From Elusimicrobiota bacterium (lineage in GTDB: Bacteria > Elusimicrobiota > Elusimicrobia > UBA1565 > JACRDR01), in the NCBI GenBank assembly GCA_016194745.1, contig JACQBA010000009.1:140058-204057 (forward strand): a DNA stretch of 64,000 nucleotides, read 5' to 3'. The notes under the pieces are model-generated. The model was not told where the DNA came from, did not search any database, and saw nothing but the letters and a program-made list of their open reading frames with translations. Positions 58,128 through 64,000 of the stretch are shown one piece after another (within the stretch, counting starts at the first letter, position 1; every line of letters begins with the position of its first letter). The translations under genes were made by a program, and so were the position numbers.

Positions 58128-59342
58128 ATGCGCCGATCATCGGCCGCGCTGGCGCTGCTCGCGACGTGGGGGGCGTCTTCCGCCGTCGGCGCCCAGCGCC
58201 TCCTGCCGGAGCTCCAGAACCTCGCCCCCGCCGCCGTCTCGCAAGCCCCGCCACTCGGAGAGCTGGTCCCGGTCGCGGACCGCGGCCAGCGGGAAACGCT
58301 CTCGATCGAAGGCGCAGCCGACGAACGAGCCTTCCTCACTCGCGCTCTCGAGACGCTGCAGGCCCTGCCGGAGGGCCGGCGCATCCTGGACACCCTCGCC
58401 AAGGACTACGCGGTCCTCAAGCGCACCGCGCGCATCTCCCTCCTGCGCTTCCAGGGGACGGTCCTCGCGGTCCGCCACGGCGTCGAGGACATCGAGGGCT
58501 CCCACTACGGGCAGGCCGAGCCGCCGAAAGGCACGATCGAGCTGAGCCGGTCCATCATGGACTTCAAGGACGCCGAGCAGGGGCTGGCCTTCGCGACCGT
58601 CACCCTCGGCCACGAGATCGAGCACCTCGTGCGCAACGCGCGCATCGAGCGCACGATCGCCGAGCACGCGGACGCCTTCGACCACGACATCGCCGACGAG
58701 GAAGGCGCGCGCATCGCCCAATCCTTCATCGTCCTGGACCTGAGGCTCAAGAAGCCGACCGCCCACACCGAGGAGCTCCGCAAGTTCGCCAGGGACCCCG
58801 AGGCGTACATCTCCGAGATCAAGCACGACGACGAGGCCTATGCGGTCACGTTCGGCCTGACGGGACTGGGCGATCCCGTCGCGGCGTCCAAGCGCCGTCT
58901 GGAGCGCTTGAAGGAGATCAAGGCGACGAAAGAGGAGGAGCTCCGGAAACTCCCCCAACTGCTCCTCGCGCTCGCCCACATGCGCGAGGTCCACGGCCTG
59001 GCCGCGTCCACGCAGGACCTCTGGGACGCGGCGCAGGTGGAGCAGGCCACGCGGCAGCAGACGATCGAGGGCTACGAGAAGTCGATCAAGGCGGTCGCGG
59101 ACCTGAGCGCGAAGCTCCGCTCGCGGCCGGGACGCAAGCTGCTCGCCCAGATGAAGGCCGCCGCGGCGGACAGGCGCTACCGGAAGATCCACGAGGACAA
59201 CGCGGCGCGCCGGCGCCTCCTCATGGAGCGCGTGCGCCGGGAAGGACTTCCCGAGCTGAGCGACACGGGCCAGTTGGACGTGGACGCCCTCAATGCGCTC
59301 GTCGAGAAGGACAAACGCGAGAACCCCGCCCACTGGCGGTAG
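58128..59342 (+). CDS. exported HExxH metalloprotease-like protein
   Basis: 404 residues from ATG 58128. Signal peptide (cleavage near VGA). A zinc-binding helix LGHEIEHLVRN (His162, Glu163, His166) lies mid-protein, followed by DHDIADEEGARIAQ, which could supply the third ligand. The C-terminal half is helical and rich in Arg/Lys/Glu. I do not recognise the peptidase family. The motif could be accidental, but an exported protein with H-E-x-x-H and an acidic helix some 20 residues later is typical of gluzincins. TATAGT lies 9 bases before the ATG. Confidence 0.7.
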   Translation: MRRSSAALALLATWGASSAVGAQRLLPELQNLAPAAVSQAPPLGELVPVADRGQRETLSIEGAADERAFLTRALETLQALPEGRRILDTLAKDYAVLKRTARISLLRFQGTVLAVRHGVEDIEGSHYGQAEPPKGTIELSRSIMDFKDAEQGLAFATVTLGHEIEHLVRNARIERTIAEHADAFDHDIADEEGARIAQSFIVLDLRLKKPTAHTEELRKFARDPEAYISEIKHDDEAYAVTFGLTGLGDPVAASKRRLERLKEIKATKEEELRKLPQLLLALAHMREVHGLAASTQDLWDAAQVEQATRQQTIEGYEKSIKAVADLSAKLRSRPGRKLLAQMKAAAADRRYRKIHEDNAARRRLLMERVRREGLPELSDTGQLDVDALNALVEKDKRENPAHWR

Positions 59343-59348
59343 GCCGCG

Positions 59349-60494
59349 CTACCTCGTCGCGCCGGTCTTGAGACCGAACTCCTCGTAGCAGGCCAGGGTC
59401 TTCTTGAAGTTCTCGTCCCAGGTGTTTCCGCGCGCGGCGTCGAGGCCGATGGCGGCCCACGCGCGGCGCAGCCCGGAATCCAGGATGAGGGACTGCATCT
59501 TGGCGGAAAACGCCTTCTCCTCGGGCGCCTCGAGCAGGATCGAGCGCGCGGGTCCCGTCACGAGCTCCGACGCCCCGACGCGCGCGCTCGTCACGACCGC
59601 CACGCCGCAGGCCATCGCCTCCTGCACGCTTTGCCCGAACTCCTCGATGAGGGCCGGGAACGCGTAGACGTCAAGGGCGTGATAGTACGGCGCCACGTCC
59701 CGCTCCGGAGGCAGGAACTTGAGCCGTTCCCCGAGCCCCGTCTCCTGCGCGAGGCCCCGGTAGGAGCCAAGACGCGTCTCCTGCCCCACCACCAACGCGT
59801 GCGTGCGGCCCTTAGCGGCCGCCGACAGCCGCGCGAGCGCCTTGAGAAAGAGGCCGACGCCGCGCTTCTGGAAGTCGCCCGAGGTGACGAGCCCGACGAG
59901 CACCGCGCCCTCCGCGACGCCGAGCTTCTCGCGCAGGGCCCGCCCCAATCGCGGCCGGTCCTCGGCCTTAAATCGCGTCGGATCGTAGCCCGGATGGATC
60001 ACGCGGATGCGCGCGGGCTCAATCCCCCAGCGACTCGCGACGTCGTCCGCCATGAGCCGCGAGTTCGCGACGAGGACCTTGAACGACTTCTCGCGAAGGA
60101 CGTGCGCGTGCAGGCGCCCCACGGTCGAGTCCCCGGGCAGCGGCTTGCCGTGGATGAGCTCGTGAGCCAGATGGACGCAGTTGTGCAGGGCGAGGGAGTC
60201 CTGATGGAGGTTGTCCCCGTGACCGACGGTCCAATCGAAGCGCCCGCGCGCGAGGGCCCGGTCGGCCTGGCGCGCGAAGAACCGGCGCCGGAGCTTGCGC
60301 AGGAAGGGAAGGCGAAACAGCGTGTGCGCGCTCGCCCCCGCCTCGCGCACGCGCGGCTTGTCGAGCGTCTCCCCGATGAGGTGCACGTCCCAGCCCCGCG
60401 CGGCCATGCGTTTGGCGTGCTCGAGGATCCCCGTGGTCGTCCCGGTGACGCCCGAGATGGAGCGGCAGGCGACGCCGACCCTCAGGCGAGCCAC
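59349..60494 (-). CDS. GT4-family glycosyltransferase
   Basis: 381 residues. Start GTG 60494 overlaps the asnB end by 13 bases. Early GT4 signature CRSISGVTGTTTGILEHAKRM, acceptor-loop histidine-rich HNCVHLAHELIHG, then the Rossmann C-domain VLVGLVTSGDFQKRG and the E-x7-E motif LIEEFGQSVQEAMACGVAVV. Family 4 retaining transferase using a nucleotide sugar. With an adjacent asparagine synthase it fits surface polysaccharide biosynthesis. Confidence 0.87.
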   Translation of the reverse strand: MARLRVGVACRSISGVTGTTTGILEHAKRMAARGWDVHLIGETLDKPRVREAGASAHTLFRLPFLRKLRRRFFARQADRALARGRFDWTVGHGDNLHQDSLALHNCVHLAHELIHGKPLPGDSTVGRLHAHVLREKSFKVLVANSRLMADDVASRWGIEPARIRVIHPGYDPTRFKAEDRPRLGRALREKLGVAEGAVLVGLVTSGDFQKRGVGLFLKALARLSAAAKGRTHALVVGQETRLGSYRGLAQETGLGERLKFLPPERDVAPYYHALDVYAFPALIEEFGQSVQEAMACGVAVVTSARVGASELVTGPARSILLEAPEEKAFSAKMQSLILDSGLRRAWAAIGLDAARGNTWDENFKKTLACYEEFGLKTGATR

Positions 60495-62401
60495 CGGTCG
60501 TACCAGCGGCAGAGGTCGAAGACCATCCACAAGCGCGGGGCGTGGTCCACGCGGCCCGAGCGGTGCTGGGCGAGCATCGAGCGGAAGTACGCCCGGTCGA
60601 GCCAGCCGTCCGCGAACAGGCGCGACGTCGCGATCGATTTGTCGACGAACTCGCCCAAGTCCCCCCGCAGCCACTCCTTGAACGGGAAGGAGAACCCCAT
60701 CTTCGGGCGCGTCAGGATGGGCTCGGGTAGATGGCGCGCGGCCAAGTCCTTGAGCAAGCCCTTGAGGCGTCCCCGCGGCGCCTTCCACTCGCCCGGGACG
60801 GCAAACGCCAGCTCGATCAAATCCTGGTCGAGGAACGGGGACCGCGCCTCGAGCGACTCGAGCATGGAGACGCGGTCGACGCGCTGGAGAAGGACCTCGA
60901 CCATCTTCGTCTTGAACTCCACGTAGCAGACGCGGTTCGCGTCGTCGGAGGCGTCGGGCGCCAGCGCGTCATAGCGCCCGTGGAGGTCGGTCAGGAAGCG
61001 CAGCCCCGCCTGGGGATCGCCCTTGCCCTTCATGTTCGGGCCGATGATCTGGTGCCGCTGGGAACGCGGGAAGCCGATCGAGCTTCCCATGTACACGGGC
61101 CCGCCCTCCGCGACGCGGCGCAGGAGATCGTACTTACGGTGACCGCGCGAGACGCGCTTGTACACCGGCGCCAGGAGCGGCGCGCCGGCCTTGGCCGCGA
61201 GCCGCAGGGCCGGATTTCGGAAGCGCCGCATCTGCTTGAGCCCCTTGAGCATGACGTCGTAGCCGAAGAAGAGCTCGTCCGAACCCTCGCCCACCAATGC
61301 GACCTTAAATCCGTCGCGATGCGCCTTGCGGCTCAGGTGATAGAGCGGCACCCACACCCAATCGGAGACCGGCTCGTCGACCGCGCAGCGCTCGTCCTCG
61401 AGCGTCTCGATCGCGTCCTTGGCGGTCAGCGTCAGCTCCTCGTACCGGACGGGGAACTTATCGGCGACCATGCGCGAATACTCGAACTCGCTGTATCCCG
61501 GCAGATCGGAGTAGCCGATCGAATACGCGGCCATGTCGCGCACGCCCAAGCGGGAGACATACGCGGCGGTCAAGCTCGAGTCGACGCCGCCGCTCAGGAA
61601 CAAGCAGACCGGCACGTCGCTGACAAGGCGGCGCTTGACCGCCGTCGTGAACGCGTCGTCCAGGCGCTCGATCGCGGCGGCGGGCGACGCCGGAGCCGGG
61701 GCGCCGCGCCAGGGCGTCCAATACTCGCGCACTTGGACCGCGCCGCCGTCGCGCGCCTCCAGCCAGCAGGCCGGCGGCAGGCTCTCGATTCCCTTGATCA
61801 GCGTCCGAGGCGGCGGGACGAATTTGAGCGCGAGGTAGGCGTCGAGGCCCTCGGGTGAAAGCTCGGGACGCTTCGGCAGGAGCTTAAAGAGGCCGCGCAG
61901 CTCGGAGGAGAACGCGAGGCCGCCGTCGGCCTCGGAGTAGAACAGCGGCTTCTTGCCCGCCCGGTCCCTCGCCAGGATGAGCGTCTTTCGGTTCGCGTCG
62001 TAGAGCCCGAAGGCGAACATGCCGGCGACCCGCTCGAGCAGCCTCTCGATGCCCCACAAGCGGTACCCCTCAAGCAGGACCTCGGTGTCGCTCTGGGTCC
62101 GGAAGACGCCGCCTTCGGACCGCAGTTCCTCGCGCAGCTCGCGGAAATTGTAGATCTCTCCGTTGAAGGTGATGAGAAGGGAACCGTCCTTGGAGCGCAT
62201 CGGCTGGTTGGCGCGCTTGTCGAGGTCCAGGATGGCGAGGCGCCGGTGAGCGAAGGCGACGCCGTCTTTGGCGAGCGACTCGATCCCCGAAGCGTCCGGG
62301 CCGCGGTGGAGCAGGGCCTTCACCCCTTGGATCAGGCGCCTCTCCGCGTCGGCCGCGTCGAAGGCGCCGCCGGGACGGTAGAGCCCCAGGATTCCGCACA
62401 T
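60482..62401 (-). CDS. asnB: asparagine synthase (glutamine-hydrolysing)
   Basis: 639 residues. The start MCGILG gives the N-terminal nucleophile Cys2 of the class II glutaminase domain, with RGPDASG, NGEIYNFRELR and the following SGGVDSS pyrophosphate-binding loop of the synthase domain (CLFLSGGVDSSLTAAYV), plus VGEGSDELFFGY. TACAAT lies exactly 6 bases before the ATG, no SD. In exopolysaccharide clusters such proteins amidate sugar acids, so the function may be amidotransferase on a glycan rather than amino-acid synthesis. Overlaps the GT4 gene. Confidence 0.95.
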   Translation of the reverse strand: MCGILGLYRPGGAFDAADAERRLIQGVKALLHRGPDASGIESLAKDGVAFAHRRLAILDLDKRANQPMRSKDGSLLITFNGEIYNFRELREELRSEGGVFRTQSDTEVLLEGYRLWGIERLLERVAGMFAFGLYDANRKTLILARDRAGKKPLFYSEADGGLAFSSELRGLFKLLPKRPELSPEGLDAYLALKFVPPPRTLIKGIESLPPACWLEARDGGAVQVREYWTPWRGAPAPASPAAAIERLDDAFTTAVKRRLVSDVPVCLFLSGGVDSSLTAAYVSRLGVRDMAAYSIGYSDLPGYSEFEYSRMVADKFPVRYEELTLTAKDAIETLEDERCAVDEPVSDWVWVPLYHLSRKAHRDGFKVALVGEGSDELFFGYDVMLKGLKQMRRFRNPALRLAAKAGAPLLAPVYKRVSRGHRKYDLLRRVAEGGPVYMGSSIGFPRSQRHQIIGPNMKGKGDPQAGLRFLTDLHGRYDALAPDASDDANRVCYVEFKTKMVEVLLQRVDRVSMLESLEARSPFLDQDLIELAFAVPGEWKAPRGRLKGLLKDLAARHLPEPILTRPKMGFSFPFKEWLRGDLGEFVDKSIATSRLFADGWLDRAYFRSMLAQHRSGRVDHAPRLWMVFDLCRWYDRWLA

Positions 62402-62435
62402 GACGGGATTGTAGCGCATCTGGTACACTTGCTTC
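62402..62435. promoter_or_regulatory. 34-bp bidirectional leaderless promoter
   Basis: TACAAT on the minus strand (62413-62408) is 6 bases before the asnB ATG, and TACACT on the plus strand (62424-62429) is 6 bases before the HAD ATG. The two -10-like boxes fit within 34 bases and the -35 regions would lie in the opposite coding sequence. Neither gene has an SD. Confidence 0.62.
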
Positions 62436-63134
62436 ATGCGCAAGATCGTCGTCTTGTTCGATCTGGACGGGACCTTGGTAAAGGCGGGCGGCTCCGGGCG
62501 CAAGGCGCTCAATCGCGCGGTCGTCCAGCTGCACGCCTTCGAGGAAGTGTGCTCCACTTTCTCCCTCGAGGGCCGCATGGACCGCCAGAACTTCCGCCTC
62601 GCCCTGACGAGCGCCATCGGCCGGGCCCCGACGCGCCGCGAGGTGCGCGCAGTCGAGGACGCCTATCTCAAGCTCCTTCCCAATGAGGTGCGCAAGGCGG
62701 TCAAGGCGGGGCGGTACCTCGAGATCCCGGGCGTCTCCAAGCTCCTGCGCGCGCTCGCCAAGCGCAAGAACGTCCTCCTGGGCCTCGGGACCGGGAACAT
62801 CCGCGAAGGCGCCCACATCAAGCTGAAGCCCTCCGGATTCCTGCGCTATTTTACTTTCGGCGGCTACGGCCGGGACGGGCGCTCGCGGGCGCACATGCTG
62901 CGCCTGGCCGTGGGAAGGGCCGAGACACTGGCGGGACGGCGCGTCTCCCCGGCCGACGTGCGCGTCATCGGCGACACGGCGCGCGACGTCTTCGCGGGGC
63001 GCCGGTCCGGCTACAAGACTGGGATCGTGATCGACGGCTACGGCGACGTCGACGCGATCCGGCGCGCCAAGCCCGATCTGCTCGAGCCCGACTTCCGGGA
63101 CACGCGGCGCTGGCTGGACTGGATCCTTAGGTAG
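62436..63134 (+). CDS. HAD-superfamily phosphatase
   Basis: 232 residues. HAD motif I VLFDLDGTLVKAGG (Asp nucleophile and Asp+2), motif II GLGTGN, motif III region with K, motif IV VIGDTARDV. The cap domain is of the phosphoglycolate phosphatase type (C1). The substrate is not readable. The gene is divergent from asnB and overlaps the convergent Fe-S carrier by 8 bases. Confidence 0.9.
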   Translation: MRKIVVLFDLDGTLVKAGGSGRKALNRAVVQLHAFEEVCSTFSLEGRMDRQNFRLALTSAIGRAPTRREVRAVEDAYLKLLPNEVRKAVKAGRYLEIPGVSKLLRALAKRKNVLLGLGTGNIREGAHIKLKPSGFLRYFTFGGYGRDGRSRAHMLRLAVGRAETLAGRRVSPADVRVIGDTARDVFAGRRSGYKTGIVIDGYGDVDAIRRAKPDLLEPDFRDTRRWLDWILR

Positions 63135-63450
63135 AGAAGGACGTCCCGCAGGAGCAGGTGTCCTTCGCGTTGGGATTGTTGACGACGAAGCCCGACTTCA
63201 TGAGCGACGACTTGTAGTCGATCTGCGAGCCGTAGAGGAAGAACTCGGACTTGGGATCGACGACGATCTTGGCGCCGTGGCCCTCGTAGCTCTTGTCGTC
63301 CTGGGCCGTCACGTCGGAGATTTCGAACTCGAGATTGAGTCCCGAGCAGCCGCCGGACGTAACGCGGATGCGGAGAAACCCCGTCGTCTTGCCTTCCTTC
63401 TGGCAAAGCGCCTGGATCTTGGTGGCCGCCGCCGGCGTCAGCGAGAGCAT
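63127..63450 (-). CDS. A-type Fe-S cluster carrier (IscA/ErpA family)
   Basis: 107 residues; GGGGAG precedes the ATG. Three conserved cysteines: SGGCSG and CSCG near the end. Family fold ITPAAATKIQ-type start and VVDPKSEFFLYGSQIDY. It transfers Fe-S clusters to apoproteins. A second copy follows upstream at 63470-63820. Confidence 0.93.
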   Translation of the reverse strand: MLSLTPAAATKIQALCQKEGKTTGFLRIRVTSGGCSGLNLEFEISDVTAQDDKSYEGHGAKIVVDPKSEFFLYGSQIDYKSSLMKSGFVVNNPNAKDTCSCGTSFST

Positions 63451-63469
63451 GGCACTCCCCGCGAGGCTA

Positions 63470-63820
63470 TTAGAAGCTATTGGACTGTCCGCAGCCGCAC
63501 GACTTCTTGACGTTCGGGTTGTGGATCTTGAAGCCCGCTCCACCCGCGTCCTCGGCGAAATCGATGGCCGAGCCCTTCAGGTACTGGGAGGAGTTTGCGT
63601 CCACGAGGACGGAGAAGCCGTCGCAGGCGATCTCGTTGTCGCCCTCCTTCTTCACGTCGAACCCGAAGGAGTACTGGTAGCCCGAGCAGCCGCCCGGCTC
63701 GAGGGACACGCGCAGGGACTTGCCCTTCGCGTCGGCTTCCGTGGCGAAGAACTCTTGGATTTTCTTGGTCGCCTTGTCCGACAGGGTCAATAAAGGGATC
63801 GTCGTCGTGGTTTCGCTCAT
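63470..63820 (-). CDS. A-type Fe-S cluster carrier (ErpA-like)
   Basis: 116 residues from ATG 63820 (ATG 63826 two codons upstream is also possible). Cysteines in EPGGCSGYQY and KSCGCGQ. With TTGATT-N17-TATACT ending 6 bases before 63820, transcription would start at the start codon. The neighbouring paralogue lies 19 bases downstream on the same strand, so the two are cotranscribed. Confidence 0.92.
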   Translation of the reverse strand: MSETTTTIPLLTLSDKATKKIQEFFATEADAKGKSLRVSLEPGGCSGYQYSFGFDVKKEGDNEIACDGFSVLVDANSSQYLKGSAIDFAEDAGGAGFKIHNPNVKKSCGCGQSNSF

Positions 63821-63826
63821 AGCCAT

Positions 63827-63855
63827 AGTATACACCAACTCCCGTCGAGAATCAA
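63827..63855 (-). promoter_or_regulatory. promoter of the Fe-S carrier pair
   Basis: TTGATT (63855-63850), 17-base spacer, TATACT (63832-63827) on the minus strand. The expected start of transcription is at the ATG 63820. Confidence 0.78.
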
Positions 63856-63868
63856 GAATCCGCATCAA

Positions 63869-63924
63869 CTCATTTAAGATGTTACCGAACGAGCCTCGGT
63901 CGCCTCATTTAAAATGTTACCGAA
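63869..63924. repeat. 21-bp tandem-spaced direct repeat at insertion-sequence end
   Basis: CTCATTTAAGATGTTACCGAA (63869-63889) and CTCATTTAAAATGTTACCGAA (63904-63924) differ at one base and are 35 bases apart. They lie just before a transposase-like start and are probably transposase binding sites at the left end of an insertion sequence. Confidence 0.7.
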
Positions 63925-63928
63925 ATGG

Positions 63929-63947
63929 ACGGTTTAAACCGTTTTTT
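63929..63947 (+). terminator. palindrome plus T-run before the transposase gene
   Basis: ACGGTTTAAACCGT (63929-63942) is a perfect 14-bp palindrome followed by TTTTTT. It could stop transcripts entering the insertion sequence from outside, a common trait of such elements. Confidence 0.5.
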
Positions 63948-63960
63948 CGGGAGCACTTAG

Positions 63961-64000
63961 ATGAGTCCAGCCGCCAAACGAGAGTACATGAACTCAATAC
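63961..64000 (+). CDS. transposase N-terminus, partial (runs off right edge)
   Basis: ATG 63961 follows GGGAG at 8-base spacing and reads MSPAAKREYMNSI up to the window edge. This is the typical start of integrase-core transposases of the IS481/ISNCY-like groups. Together with the repeats and palindrome just upstream it marks the left end of an insertion sequence whose body is outside the window. Confidence 0.6.
   Translation, partial: MSPAAKREYMNSI

Noticed and set aside
58137..59333. 398-codon minus-strand frame opposite the HExxH protein
   Set aside because: The plus strand carries a signal peptide and zinc motif; the minus frame is Leu/Arg/Val-rich shadow without start signals.

Overview
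The window is a GC-rich bacterial chromosome segment, densely coded on both strands, with many exported proteins of unknown function. No ribosomal RNA or marker protein fixes the taxonomy. A secreted S74 'tail fiber' protein whose mature start reads TFPSPAGIYN, bactofilin beside an M23 peptidase, several S41 proteases, a CPAF-like protease and Ala/Ser-rich leaders after signal peptides recall Elusimicrobiota (or relatives such as Omnitrophota). That is inference of moderate confidence.

Layout. 0-6 kb: three members of an unrecognised membrane-anchored family with the motif R-L-x-P-x-V-x-x-W-W, two of them divergent from small secreted cysteine-motif proteins, plus tRNA-Leu. 6-11 kb: S9 peptidase, Cys-rich lipoprotein, divergent polysaccharide deacetylase and an ABC-exporter-type membrane protein. 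11-13.4 kb: two secreted proteins with long Pro-rich repeats and a shared C-terminal ISPDG domain. 13.4-20 kb (minus): esterase, then a coupled block M23 peptidase / bactofilin / SurA-N-like protein / PfkB kinase / ABC ATPase, and a large membrane protein. 20-31 kb: GH75-like protein, M23 peptidase, M16 peptidase, alaS, tRNA-Arg, an HTTM-like protein and the S74 protein. 31-41 kb: two S41 proteases and a CPAF-like protease in a row, a phosphatase-superfamily enzyme and ComEC. 41-46.7 kb: cysteine-motif secreted protein, hybrid histidine kinase with response regulator, a TPR protein carrying the WW motif at its C-terminus, and a SprT-like protein. 46.7-48.3 kb: lower-GC, gene-poor strip between a broken and an intact tRNA-Tyr, with remains of a nucleotidyltransferase module. 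48.3-57.6 kb: PHB-depolymerase-like exported hydrolase, two more alpha/beta hydrolases, and the operon tetR-fabG-like-KASIII-acyl-CoA synthetase. 57.6-64 kb: release-factor-like protein, HExxH protease, glycosyltransferase plus asnB, HAD phosphatase, two A-type Fe-S carriers, and the start of an insertion sequence at the right edge.

Cross-cutting signals. (1) Many genes without a Shine-Dalgarno sequence have a TANNNT box exactly 6 (sometimes 7-8) bases before the start codon, the signature of leaderless transcripts. (2) Two mobile palindromic elements affect genes: one is an in-frame 66-bp insertion in the acyl-CoA synthetase, the other supplies symmetric start codons to two divergent genes. 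(3) REP-like palindromes occur at 27.2 and 53.5 kb; the second encodes the C-terminal tail of the TetR regulator. (4) The WW-motif anchors and the cysteine-motif secreted proteins are repeatedly linked and may form an undescribed envelope system; this is a hypothesis from gene linkage.
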